This document shows positions 9,686 through 17,500 of a stretch of DNA of 64,000 nt, in pieces. Below the pieces are notes generated by a model. That model was given only the letters and a program-made list of their open reading frames with translations, was not told the origin of the DNA and did not search any database. The stretch covers positions 1 through 64,000 of the forward strand of contig NZ_JAHBOI010000004.1 of NCBI RefSeq assembly GCF_018531425.1. The letters run 5' to 3'. The DNA is from Paenarthrobacter sp. DKR-5. Lineage in GTDB: Bacteria; Actinomycetota; Actinomycetes; Actinomycetales; Micrococcaceae. Made by a program: the position numbers and the translations under genes. How positions within the stretch are numbered: position 1 is the stretch's first letter; the number at the start of each line of letters is the position of its first letter.

Positions 9686-9844
9686 GTGTACGCCTGGTTG
9701 TTTGGCCTGCTGCCGGGGCCGCTGTGGGTCCGTATCCTGCTGGCCGTGCTGATTGTCGCCGTGGTGCTGGTGCTGCTGGCGGAATTCGTCTTCCCGTGGT
9801 TCGCCCACGTGATCAATCTGGAGGATTCCACCGTCGGCGGCTGA
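9686..9844 (+). CDS. Small single-helix membrane protein, 52 aa
   Basis: GTG 9686 follows GGAAAGGG with good spacing and starts three bases after the sortase stop. The product begins VYAWLFGLLPGP, has one long hydrophobic helix (about residues 14-36, rich in Val and Leu) and ends in an acidic tail (NLEDSTVGG). The tight coupling suggests co-translation with the sortase, perhaps as a membrane partner. The gene is easily missed because it is so short. Function unknown. Confidence 0.7.
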   Translation: MYAWLFGLLPGPLWVRILLAVLIVAVVLVLLAEFVFPWFAHVINLEDSTVGG

Positions 9845-9849
9845 GTGTC

Positions 9850-9966
9850 CTAGAGGGCGAGCGCGGCCACCGTCACGCAAAGGGTGATGACAGCGAGCAC
9901 CGTCACACCGAGGTACGCCTGCCACTTGGGGCGCTGGCGGTGCGGGTTAATGTCCAGATAGGGCAC
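9850..9966 (-). CDS. Mini membrane protein, 38 aa
   Basis: GTG 9966 starts 5 bp after the stop of the next upstream minus-strand mini gene. The product is MPYLDINPHRQRPKWQAYLG followed by one transmembrane helix (VTVLAVITLCVTVAALAL) that ends exactly at the C-terminus. The hydrophilic N-terminus with Pro/Arg/Trp and the terminal helix suggest a tail-anchored protein. A GGAG lies about 12 bases upstream of the start. It is convergent with the sortase-linked gene. Function unknown. Confidence 0.55.
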   Translation of the reverse strand: MPYLDINPHRQRPKWQAYLGVTVLAVITLCVTVAALAL

Positions 9967-9970
9967 GGGT

Positions 9971-10114
9971 TTACTGCTCCAGAGTGGGGGAGTTGAGCGC
10001 GCACTTGGCGGCGCGGCGGCTTTGCCGGCGGAGCGCACAGTGGGCGACGACAGCGACAATCAGCATACTCGAACAGAGCAGCCCGACGCCGACGACATAG
10101 CGGAGGAAATCCAT
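9971..10114 (-). CDS. Mini membrane protein, 47 aa
   Basis: ATG 10114 follows GGAAAGG at about 11 bases. The product starts MDFLRYVVGVGLLCSSML, continues through one helix to VAHCAL and ends in a basic and polar tail (RRQSRRAAKCALNSPTLEQ), so the positive-inside rule puts the C-terminus in the cytoplasm. It shares a transcription unit with the 38-residue gene directly downstream. Three Cys residues are unusual for so small a protein. No family recognised. Confidence 0.5.
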   Translation of the reverse strand: MDFLRYVVGVGLLCSSMLIVAVVAHCALRRQSRRAAKCALNSPTLEQ

Positions 10115-10208
10115 TGGGTTTGAGACCTTTCCGTTGAGACCTCGCCGATAGTAACCCATGGATTCGAGTGGGTCTTGTCAAACGCCTCCGCGCCCGTTCA
10201 CGCGCTGC

Positions 10209-10352
10209 TCAGCGCAGCAGTGCTGCTGCCAGGACGACAACGCCTGTGCAGAGGGCGAGCGCAGCCAGCCCCGCCAGAGCGAGCCAGTCCTTGCGGGTCC
10301 GGGTGTACCGCTTGCGCCGCCATTCGCCGCGGCCGGGGGATTCGATAAGCAT
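10209..10352 (-). CDS. Mini membrane protein, 47 aa
   Basis: ATG 10352 opens a frame giving MLIESPGRGEWRRKRYTRTR and then one helix (WLALAGLAALAL...VVVLAAALLR) that runs to the C-terminus. The strongly basic N-terminus and terminal helix are what a real inner-membrane mini protein would show, and the frame ends cleanly. No good ribosome-binding site is visible, so it may be leaderless. It lies 94 bp upstream of the other minus-strand mini gene. Function unknown. Confidence 0.45.
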   Translation of the reverse strand: MLIESPGRGEWRRKRYTRTRKDWLALAGLAALALCTGVVVLAAALLR

Positions 10353-10395
10353 GTGGCCACGCTAGGTAGGGGGACTCGGGCGGCAACACCGAAGT

Positions 10396-10426
10396 GACTA
10401 CGTGTTGTCCGGATGGACTACGTGTT
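10396..10426. repeat. Phased direct repeats upstream of the flagellar operon
   Basis: GACTACGTGTT occurs at 10396-10406 and again at 10416-10426, exactly 20 bp apart (about two helical turns). The pair lies 46 bp upstream of the FliA-type -35 box, the expected place for an activator dimer or tetramer. Confidence 0.65.
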
Positions 10427-10471
10427 TACAGACCGCGGAAACACTTGAGCAAAATTTGTGCCTGCTGCAGC

Positions 10472-10498
10472 TAACACAATGCGCGGGCGTGCCGATAG
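10472..10498 (+). promoter_or_regulatory. Sigma-28/FliA-type promoter of the flagellar operon
   Basis: TAAC at 10472-10475, a 15-base spacer and GCCGATAG at 10491-10498 match the flagellar sigma factor consensus TAAA-N15-GCCGATAA with one mismatch in each box. The site lies 75 bases upstream of the flgB start. No fliA gene is in the window. Confidence 0.7.
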
Positions 10499-10573
10499 AT
10501 GCTTATGAGCACGGACTGCTCGCTTTCGGCCATGGATCGGCCTCGTATTGGCACATCCATAGGCAGGGTAGCT

Positions 10574-10915
10574 GTGTTTGATTCAGTCACGTCCGTCGCG
10601 CTCTCCAGCGCCCTTGATTCGCTGGCGCTGCGCCAGCGGACCATCGCGGACAACATCGCCAACGTCAACACCCCCAACTATCACGCCAAGCGGGTGTCCT
10701 TCGAGGATGCGCTGGCGCAGTCGGTGGCGGCCGGCGACGGGCACGTGACGGCGACGACGGCTACCTCGCTGGAGCCGACCCAGCTCAACGGCAACAACGT
10801 GAACCTGGACACCGAGACCCTGTCGAACATCGACACGGTGCTGCGGTACCAGTTCGCCTCGCAGGCGGCCGGCACCGAATTCGCGGCAGTCCGCACGGCG
10901 ATGAGGACCGCCTGA
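10574..10915 (+). CDS. flgB: Flagellar proximal rod protein FlgB
   Basis: 113 residues. The N-terminal rod signature RQRTIADNIANVNTPNYHAKRV and the C-terminal coiled segment (residues about 80-113) are both present. FlgB forms the proximal rod on the MS ring with FlgC and FliE. The start is taken as GTG 10574 because the protein then begins FDSVTSVALSSALDSLALRQ like its homologues; the frame is open 25 codons further upstream. It is the first gene of the large flagellar operon and is coupled to flgC by a one-base overlap (TGATG). Confidence 0.9.
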   Translation: MFDSVTSVALSSALDSLALRQRTIADNIANVNTPNYHAKRVSFEDALAQSVAAGDGHVTATTATSLEPTQLNGNNVNLDTETLSNIDTVLRYQFASQAAGTEFAAVRTAMRTA

Positions 10916-11307
10916 TGACCTTCGACGCGATCGGCATTGCCGGCACCGCCCTGACCGTGCACCGCAAATGGCTCGACGCGCTCGCGGACAACATCGCGAA
11001 CGTGAACACCGCGCGCCCCACGAGCGGCCCGGCGTTCCAGGCGCGCTACATCGACGCCGTTCAGGGACAGGGCAACACCGGCGTCTACGTGGCCGGCACC
11101 TCGCTGGGCGACGCGACCGGCCGGGTGGTCCACGACCCGACCAACCCGCTGGCGGACAAGGACGGCAACGTCCGGATGCCCGACATCGACCTCGGCTCCC
11201 AGATGAGCCAGCTGATCATGGCGCAGCGCGGCTACCAGGCCAACGCCGCGGTAGTGGACCGGGCCAAGACCACGTATGAAGCAGCACTGCAGATTGGAAA
11301 GTCCTGA
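10915..11307 (+). CDS. flgC: Flagellar rod protein FlgC
   Basis: 130 residues, the normal length. The N-terminal LADNIANVNTARPT segment and the C-terminal MSQLIMAQRGYQANAAV motif are typical of FlgC. It is a proximal rod subunit secreted through the flagellar type III apparatus without a cleaved signal. The ATG overlaps the flgB stop, and its own stop overlaps the fliE start. Confidence 0.92.
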   Translation: MTFDAIGIAGTALTVHRKWLDALADNIANVNTARPTSGPAFQARYIDAVQGQGNTGVYVAGTSLGDATGRVVHDPTNPLADKDGNVRMPDIDLGSQMSQLIMAQRGYQANAAVVDRAKTTYEAALQIGKS

Positions 11308-11612
11308 TGAGCATCCCCGCGATCGGGTCCGTGCAGGGTGTGGCCGGGACAGGCTACCTGCCGTCCGTCCAGGTTGCGCCGGCTACTGACGGCTCGGGCT
11401 TCGCGTCCAGCCTTGCCAGCGCGGTGGACAACGTCCAGCAGCTGCAGTCCACCTCCAACGACCTGGCCGTCAAGGCCGTGACCGGCAACCTGGACGACAT
11501 CCACACCGCCACGCTCGCCGCCACGCGCGCGCAGGTCACCCTTGAGCTCGTCGCGGCGATCCGCAACAAGGGCGTCGACGGCTTCAACGAGATCATGAGG
11601 ATGCAGGCCTGA
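11307..11612 (+). CDS. fliE: Flagellar hook-basal body protein FliE
   Basis: 101 residues. The conserved C-terminal half (TATLAATRAQVTLELVAAIRNK...FNEIMRMQ) forms the helical adaptor between the FliF MS ring and the rod. The N-terminal 35 residues are variable. Start and stop both overlap neighbouring genes (TGATG), so translation is coupled from flgC through to fliF. Confidence 0.92.
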   Translation: MSIPAIGSVQGVAGTGYLPSVQVAPATDGSGFASSLASAVDNVQQLQSTSNDLAVKAVTGNLDDIHTATLAATRAQVTLELVAAIRNKGVDGFNEIMRMQA

Positions 11613-13234
11613 TGCCCCCGCAGCTCAAAGCAATGCTGGCCCGCCTGCAGGCGTACGTTGCCGGCTTCAGCACGGCCCAGAAGACCATCGCGATCATCGG
11701 CGTCGCCGGCCTGGTGCTGGGCGGCATCGCCCTCACCTCCTGGCTGGGCAAGCCGACCATGGCGCCGTTGTTCTCCGGCCTGCAGGCCGCCGACGCGTCC
11801 AAGGTGACGGACCAGCTCAAGACCGACGGCGTTCAGTTCGAGCTGACCGACGGCGGGGCGACCATCATGGTGCCGCAGGACCAGGTGTACGCGGAGCGGA
11901 TCAAGGCCGCCGCAGCCGGCCTGCCCTCGAGCAAGTCCAACACCGGCTACTCGCTGCTGGACAACATGGGCGTCACCTCCTCCGAGTTCCAGCAGAACGT
12001 GACGTACCAGCGGGCGATGGAAGGCGAACTCGCCAACACCATCGGCGCGATGGACGGCGTCAAGCTCGCCACCGTCAAGCTGGCCATCCCGAAGGATTCG
12101 GTGTTCACGGCCACCAAGGCGGACCCGAAGGCCTCGGTGTTCGTGGAGACGAATCCCGGGACGACGCTGACGGCGGACCAGGTGCAGGCCATCGTGCACC
12201 TGACCTCGGCGTCCATTGACGGGCTGACGCCGGCCAACGTCTCCGTCGTCGACTCCTCGGGCAACACGCTCTCCGCGGTCGGCGTCGGCACTGTGGGCGG
12301 CGCGTCCAAGCAGGCGGGCGACTACGAAAAGACGACGACGGGCAACATTCAGGCGATGCTGGACCGTGTTCTGGGCCCCGGCAACGCCACGGTGGCGGTC
12401 TCCGCCGACATGGACCCGCAGTCCGGCACGAAGGTGGACGAGACGTTCACCCAGCCCACGAGCGCCCCGGCCCTGAGCGAAACCAACGACAAGCAGTCCT
12501 ACACCGGCACCGGCGGCCCCGCGGCCGGCGTGCTGGGCCCGGACAACATCGCCGTCCCCGGCGGCAGCGCCTCCGGGTCAGCGGGCAGCGGCGGCAACGG
12601 GACCTACACGTCGGATAAGTCCACGAAGGACAACGCGGTCAACAAGACCACGCAGACCACCAACATTCCGGCCGGCGTGCTCAAGCGCCAGACGGTGTCC
12701 GTGGCGGTGAACTCCGCCTACACCGGTGCGAACCTGAACCAGATCCAGAACCTCGTCTCCTCCGCGGCCGGGATCAACACCGCCCGCGGCGACGTCGTGA
12801 CGGTCGAAAACGTCGCCTTCGACCAGACGGCCGCCAAGAACGCCCAGGCGGCGCTGGCGCAGGCCAAGGCGGATGCCGACGCCAAGGCCGCGATGGAGCT
12901 GTGGAAGAACATCCTCATTGCCGCAGCCGTCCTGCTGGCGGCCGTGCTGGCCCTGTTCCTCTACGCCCGCAAGAACCGGCGCCAGAGCCGGGAACTGGTG
13001 GACCTCGGGGAGCGGCTCGAACCGACCGTCGCGCTGCCCGCACCGGAGACCGTGGCCCTGTCCGTCCCGGCGATGCCGGTGCGGGAGGTCGTCCCGATGG
13101 AGCTGCCGCCGCTGCCCGAGGAGGACATCGACACCCAGCAGAAGCGGGCGCAGATCGAAGCCCTCGCAGCCGGGGACCCGGACAGGACCGCGAGCTTCCT
13201 GCGCGGCATGATGGATGACAGGGCCTCGGTATGA
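11612..13234 (+). CDS. fliF: Flagellar MS-ring protein FliF
   Basis: 540 residues. The N-terminal helix lies at about 20-42 and the C-terminal helix at about 434-454. The two ring-building motifs lie between, including the conserved TKADPKASVFVET segment. A Gly/Ser-rich periplasmic loop at about 305-345 is typical of variable insert regions. The cytoplasmic tail (QIEALAAGDPDRTASFLRGMM) is the FliG-binding helix. It assembles in the cytoplasmic membrane as the base of the motor, and it overlaps fliG by four bases. Confidence 0.93.
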   Translation: MPPQLKAMLARLQAYVAGFSTAQKTIAIIGVAGLVLGGIALTSWLGKPTMAPLFSGLQAADASKVTDQLKTDGVQFELTDGGATIMVPQDQVYAERIKAAAAGLPSSKSNTGYSLLDNMGVTSSEFQQNVTYQRAMEGELANTIGAMDGVKLATVKLAIPKDSVFTATKADPKASVFVETNPGTTLTADQVQAIVHLTSASIDGLTPANVSVVDSSGNTLSAVGVGTVGGASKQAGDYEKTTTGNIQAMLDRVLGPGNATVAVSADMDPQSGTKVDETFTQPTSAPALSETNDKQSYTGTGGPAAGVLGPDNIAVPGGSASGSAGSGGNGTYTSDKSTKDNAVNKTTQTTNIPAGVLKRQTVSVAVNSAYTGANLNQIQNLVSSAAGINTARGDVVTVENVAFDQTAAKNAQAALAQAKADADAKAAMELWKNILIAAAVLLAAVLALFLYARKNRRQSRELVDLGERLEPTVALPAPETVALSVPAMPVREVVPMELPPLPEEDIDTQQKRAQIEALAAGDPDRTASFLRGMMDDRASV

Positions 13235-14247
13235 GGACCGCGGAAGCCCTGACCGGCACGCAGAAGGTCGCGATCGTGCTGATGCAGCTCAACCGTGAGC
13301 GGGCCGTGGCCGTGATGCAGCAGTTCACCGAGGCCGAGGCCGAGGAAGTCTCCTCCGAGATCATGCGGATGCGCCGGGTGGATCCCGACGTCGCCGCCGA
13401 GGTGATCGGCGAGTTCTACAACATGGCCGTCAGCGGAAAGCCGGCCATGCGCGGCGGCCGGGACTTCGCCGCGGGCCTGCTGGAGGCATCCTTCGGCAGC
13501 GAAAAGGCCGCCGGCCTGATGAACCGGGTGACCTCCTCGATGGCCGGAAAGTCCTTCGAGTTTCTCGACGACGCCGAGCCGAACCAGGTCATCGCGCTGC
13601 TCGACGGCGAGCTGCCGCAGACCATCGCGCTGGTGCTGGCGCACCTGAAGACCAAGAAGGCCTCCGCGGTGATGTCGGGGCTGCCGGTCGCGGTGCGCAC
13701 GGACGTCGCGCAGGCGATCGCCGTGATGGGCGCCGCCACCCCGGAAGCCATCGGCATCGTCTCCGAGATCCTCAAGTCCCGCGCCGGAGCGGTCATGTCC
13801 GACCGGGAGCAGACCGAAGTGGTCGGCGGGGTCCAGCCGCTGGTGGACATCATCAACCGCTCCGACGCCTCCACCGAACGTGCCCTCCTGGAGGCGCTGG
13901 ATGAGCGGGACCCGGAGCTGGCGGAGGAAATCCGTTCCCGCATGCTCACCTTCGCGGACCTGGTCAAGCTGGAGCGCCGCGACGTCCAGCAGGTGCTGCG
14001 CGGCGTCGACCCGGCGATGCTGGCGCTGGCGATGAAGGGCGCCTCCGAGGCCGTGACGGACGTGATCCGCACGAACGTCTCCGAGCGCAACCGCGAGATC
14101 CTCGACTCCGAGATCGCCGCCGTCGGTCCGGTCCGCGCCTCGCAGGTCGAAGAGGCCCGGGCGGACATTGTCCGGCAGATCCGCGAGATGGAATCCGCCG
14201 GCATCATCACCGTACGCAGGAACGAAGACGATGACCTTGTCTACTGA
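13231..14247 (+). CDS. fliG: Flagellar motor switch protein FliG
   Basis: 338 residues with N-terminal FliF-binding, middle FliM-binding (the EHPQT-like site reads GELPQT) and C-terminal torque domains. The C-terminal segment carries charged residues (EEIRSRMLTFADLVKLERRDVQ) that interact with MotA. It is the torque-generating rotor subunit on the MS ring. The ATG overlaps the fliF stop. The 3' end overlaps fliH by 17 bases. Confidence 0.93.
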   Translation: MRTAEALTGTQKVAIVLMQLNRERAVAVMQQFTEAEAEEVSSEIMRMRRVDPDVAAEVIGEFYNMAVSGKPAMRGGRDFAAGLLEASFGSEKAAGLMNRVTSSMAGKSFEFLDDAEPNQVIALLDGELPQTIALVLAHLKTKKASAVMSGLPVAVRTDVAQAIAVMGAATPEAIGIVSEILKSRAGAVMSDREQTEVVGGVQPLVDIINRSDASTERALLEALDERDPELAEEIRSRMLTFADLVKLERRDVQQVLRGVDPAMLALAMKGASEAVTDVIRTNVSERNREILDSEIAAVGPVRASQVEEARADIVRQIREMESAGIITVRRNEDDDLVY

Positions 14248-14845
14248 GGCGGCCTACTCCGCGGCGCGTTTCCCCGTGCTGAAGGCCCCCGCGGCTCCGG
14301 CCCCGTCCGCCCAGGGCTACACCCAGGGCCACGCCGCCGGCTACACGGCTGGTCTGCGTGCCGCCACCGCGGAACAGGCCGCCCGGCTGAGCGAGATGGA
14401 GGCCGAGCACGCCGCGATGCTTCGGCACCTGCAGGCCAAAACGGACCGGGTTCTCGCCTCGCTGGCCGCCGCCGCGGAAGCGCTGGACGCCGCGGTGCTG
14501 CCGGTGGTCGAGTACGCGCAGGACACGCTGGTGGACGCCGCCCTCGAACTCGCCGAGAGCATCCTGGGCTACGAACTCTCCGACGCGGACACCTCCGCCC
14601 GCGCCGCCGTCGCCCGCGCGCTCGCGGAGCCGGTGCCCCCGGGCGTGCACACGGTGCGCCTGCACCCGGCCGACCTGGCGGTGCTGGACCAGGCAACGCT
14701 GCAGCGCGCCGGTGTGGCCTTCGCCGCCGATGAGTCACTGCAGCGCGGCGATGCCGTGGCCGAGTTCGCCAGCGGCTACGTCGACGCGCGGATCGGCTCC
14801 GCTCTGGGCCGGGTCCGCGCGGCGCTGCAGGAGGACCGGGCATGA
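14231..14845 (+). CDS. fliH: Flagellar assembly protein FliH
   Basis: 204 residues from ATG 14231, which lies inside the end of fliG and follows GAACGAAGACG. It contains the GYTQGHAAGYTAG glycine-rich repeat (GxxxG-type) seen in FliH, a long helical part and a C-terminal FliI-binding domain. FliH dimers regulate the FliI ATPase of the export apparatus. It overlaps fliI by four bases. The family is divergent, so the assignment leans on gene order plus these features. Confidence 0.85.
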   Translation: MTLSTEAAYSAARFPVLKAPAAPAPSAQGYTQGHAAGYTAGLRAATAEQAARLSEMEAEHAAMLRHLQAKTDRVLASLAAAAEALDAAVLPVVEYAQDTLVDAALELAESILGYELSDADTSARAAVARALAEPVPPGVHTVRLHPADLAVLDQATLQRAGVAFAADESLQRGDAVAEFASGYVDARIGSALGRVRAALQEDRA

Positions 14846-16170
14846 CCGTCACCGCGTGGCGCCCCCGCGCCGACAGATTCGCCGCCGCGCTTGCCGCCGG
14901 GCGCCCGGAACGGGTGGGAACGGTGACCTCCGTCGTCGGCCTCGGTGCCGAGCTGGACGGCCTGGACGTTTCCATCGGGGACCTGGTCCGGCTGGGGGAG
15001 GGCCCGGGCGTGGAAGCCGAGGTGGTCGCCACCACGCGCGCCGGTGCCCGTTGCATGCCGCTGGGCCGCATGACGGGCATCAAGGCCGGGTCCCCGGCCC
15101 GCACCAGCGGCAGCGCCGCCATGGTCCCCACCGGCACAGGCCTTTTCGGCCGCGTCCTCGACGGGCTGGGACGGCCCATCGACGGCAAGGGCCCGCTCGC
15201 CAAGGACGGCATGGTGCCGGTGCACAACGACACCCCGTCCGCCATGCACCGCGCCCGGATCGACTCGCCGCTGCAGGTGGGGGTGCGGGTGCTGGACACC
15301 CTGACCACCATCGGCAAGGGCCAGCGCATGGGCCTGTTCGCCGGGTCCGGCGTCGGCAAGTCCTCGCTGCTGTCCATGATCGCCCGCGGCACGGACGCCG
15401 AAGTCTCGGTGATCGCCCTGGTGGGGGAGCGCGGCCGCGAGGTGCGCGAGTTCCTCGAGGACGACCTCGGCCCCGAAGGCCTGGCCCGCTCCATCGTCGT
15501 CGTCTCCACCTCCGACGAGCCGGCGCTGATGCGCATGCGCGCGGCGTTCACGGCCACGCGGATCGCTGAATCCTTCCGCGACCGGGGCGCCGACGTCGTG
15601 CTCATGATGGACTCGCTGACCCGCGTGGCGATGGCGCAGCGCGAGATCGGCCTGTCCGTCGGCGAGCCGCCCGCCACCCGCGGCTACCCGCCGTCGACCT
15701 TTTCCATCCTGGCCCAGCTGCTCGAGCGCGCGGGCACCGCCGAGAGAGGCTCGGTCACCGGGCTCTACACCGTGCTGGTCGACGGCGACGACCACAACGA
15801 ACCGATCGCTGACGCCGCCCGGTCCATCCTGGACGGCCACGTGGTCCTGGACAGGGCGCTCGCCGTCGCCGGGCACTTTCCCTCCGTGGATGCCCTCGGC
15901 TCGATCTCCCGGGTCGCCTCGAAGGTCAACTCCGCCGAGCGGACCAGGACGGCCTCGGCCCTGCGCACGGTGCTCGCAGCCCGGCGCCGGGCACAGGACC
16001 TGATCGACGTCGGCGCCTACCAGCGCGGCACCAACCAGCTCGTGGACGCCGCCCTGGACCAGGAAGGCGCGATCAACGCCTTCCTGCAGCAGCGCATGGA
16101 CGAGCAGTCCCCGGCCGCCGCGGCCTGGGACCAGCTGGAGAACCTGACCCGAATCCTTGGAGCCGCCTGA
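14842..16170 (+). CDS. fliI: Flagellar export ATPase FliI
   Basis: 442 residues, typical length. Walker A is GLFAGSGVGKSS (about 164-175) and Walker B is VVLMMDSLTR (about 253-262). The catalytic Glu lies in VGERGRE, as in F1-beta-like type III export ATPases. It forms a hexamer below FlhA and drives unloading of export substrates. Its stop overlaps the fliJ start by one base. Confidence 0.95.
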   Translation: MTVTAWRPRADRFAAALAAGRPERVGTVTSVVGLGAELDGLDVSIGDLVRLGEGPGVEAEVVATTRAGARCMPLGRMTGIKAGSPARTSGSAAMVPTGTGLFGRVLDGLGRPIDGKGPLAKDGMVPVHNDTPSAMHRARIDSPLQVGVRVLDTLTTIGKGQRMGLFAGSGVGKSSLLSMIARGTDAEVSVIALVGERGREVREFLEDDLGPEGLARSIVVVSTSDEPALMRMRAAFTATRIAESFRDRGADVVLMMDSLTRVAMAQREIGLSVGEPPATRGYPPSTFSILAQLLERAGTAERGSVTGLYTVLVDGDDHNEPIADAARSILDGHVVLDRALAVAGHFPSVDALGSISRVASKVNSAERTRTASALRTVLAARRRAQDLIDVGAYQRGTNQLVDAALDQEGAINAFLQQRMDEQSPAAAAWDQLENLTRILGAA

Positions 16171-16604
16171 TGGCACGGAACTTCCCCCTCGCCGGACTGC
16201 TGCGCCTGCGCCGGCTCGAAGAAGACCAGGCGGCGCTGGCGCTCGCGGACGCGAATGCCCGGCACCAGTCCAGCAGGTCACGCCAGCGCGCGGCCCGTGC
16301 CGAACTCGAGGAGAGCCCCAGCGAGGCGGCGGGCGCCACCGCGCTGCGGATGGCGTCGGTTGCCCGCGCCTCCTCACGCAGCATGCTTGCGGAGCTGCAG
16401 GCCGCCATGGACCAAACCGGGGCGGAGGCAGCCCGGGCGCAGGAGGCCTTCCAGGCAGCCCGCACCCGGACCGTGGGACTCGAAAAACTGCACACCAAGC
16501 ACACCGCCGAACTCGCGGCCGAGGAACTCCGCGCCGAACAGCTCGCCCTGGACGAGATTGCCTCCGGCGCCTGGCAGCGCGCACACCGGAAGGCGGCCCG
16601 ATGA
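16170..16604 (+). CDS. fliJ: Flagellar export stalk protein FliJ
   Basis: 144 residues, almost entirely helical and charged, with the N-terminal LAGLLRLRRLEEDQAALAL pattern of FliJ coiled coils. It forms the central stalk in the FliI ring, like the gamma subunit of ATP synthase. Sequence conservation in this family is low, so position between fliI and the cell-wall hydrolase gene supports the call. The stop overlaps the next start (ATGA). Confidence 0.85.
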   Translation: MARNFPLAGLLRLRRLEEDQAALALADANARHQSSRSRQRAARAELEESPSEAAGATALRMASVARASSRSMLAELQAAMDQTGAEAARAQEAFQAARTRTVGLEKLHTKHTAELAAEELRAEQLALDEIASGAWQRAHRKAAR

Positions 16605-17500
16605 GCATCGCCGATACGATCAGCCGGGTCTCCCAGCTGCAGGCCGCGTTCGCGTACATCGCCAACCCGACGCCGTCCGTTGCGGCGACCACCACCACTG
16701 CTTCCGGCGGCGCCTCAGGAGCGGCTACCGGCACGGCGTTTGCGCAGGCGCTCACGGCTGCGCAGGACAGCGCGGCCACTGCGGACCCGGCCAGCGCAGG
16801 TTTGAGCGGTGCAGGTTTGAGCGGTGCAGGTTTGAGCGGTGCAGATTTGGCCAGTGCAGGTTTGACCAGTGCAGTCGCTGACTCCGGCCTCTCCGGCGCC
16901 GCTTCGGTGACCGGGCCGGCGATGACCGAGCTCGAGAAGCTCGCCGCAGCCGCGCCGCAGCTGACCGTCGACGCGGGATCCGCCACCGGCCAGGCGGTTG
17001 CCGACGACGCGCGGAAGTACCTCGGCGTCCCGTATGTCTGGGGCGGTACCGACCCGGCGACCGGGCTCGACTGCTCCGGCCTCGTCCAGCGCGTCTTCAA
17101 GGACCTCGGCGTCGACGTGCCCCGGCTCGTCTACCAGCAGAGCAAGGCGGGCACCTCCATCCCGTCGCTCTCGCAGGCGAAGCCGGGGGACCTGCTGATC
17201 ATGAACGGGTTCGACCACATCGGCATCTACATGGGAAACAACCAGTACCTGCACGCCCCGTACCCGGGCCAGAACGTGCAGATCGCCGAGCTACCGGCCG
17301 GGTTCACGCCCGACAAGATTGTCCGGGTGGTCCCCGCCACCGCCGGCGCGTCGATGGCTCCGGCGGCAACGCAGTCCGCCGTGACCGACCTGCTCTCCAG
17401 CCTGCAGGCTTCGCTGGCCACCGGCGGAGCGGCGACGCCGCCCTCCGCGTCCTTGCTGGGCGGCTTGGGCGGTTCCTTCAGCGCAGGGGGCGCCCTGTGA
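16601..17500 (+). CDS. NlpC/P60 (C40) peptidoglycan hydrolase of the flagellar operon
   Basis: 299 residues. The N-terminus resembles a secreted rod-associated segment rather than a cleaved signal peptide. A low-complexity region at residues 66-90 consists of five 5-residue units (AGLSG, AGLSG, AGLSG, ADLAS, AGLTS). The C40 domain spans about 125-240 with catalytic Cys 158 (LDCSGLV), His 206 (DHIGIYMG) and His 218 (YLHAP). Placed between fliJ and fliK, it is the likely functional replacement for the hydrolase domain of FlgJ and opens the thick cell wall for the growing rod. The start is the ATG overlapping the fliJ stop. Confidence 0.88.
   Translation: MSIADTISRVSQLQAAFAYIANPTPSVAATTTTASGGASGAATGTAFAQALTAAQDSAATADPASAGLSGAGLSGAGLSGADLASAGLTSAVADSGLSGAASVTGPAMTELEKLAAAAPQLTVDAGSATGQAVADDARKYLGVPYVWGGTDPATGLDCSGLVQRVFKDLGVDVPRLVYQQSKAGTSIPSLSQAKPGDLLIMNGFDHIGIYMGNNQYLHAPYPGQNVQIAELPAGFTPDKIVRVVPATAGASMAPAATQSAVTDLLSSLQASLATGGAATPPSASLLGGLGGSFSAGGAL
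16796..16870 (+). repeat. 15-bp tandem repeat, five units
   Basis: Units of GCAGGTTTGAGCGGT lie at 16796, 16811 and 16826 (identical), followed by two diverged units at 16841 and 16856. They are in frame and encode pentapeptide-like repeats in the NlpC/P60 protein. TTG and GGT codons make the tract less G+C-rich than its surroundings. Confidence 0.9.

Noticed and set aside
10178-10389. Other minus-strand frames around 10200-10389
   Set aside because: Their translations are Pro/Arg-rich. The frame at 10209-10352, which gives a basic N-terminus and one membrane helix, is the better choice.
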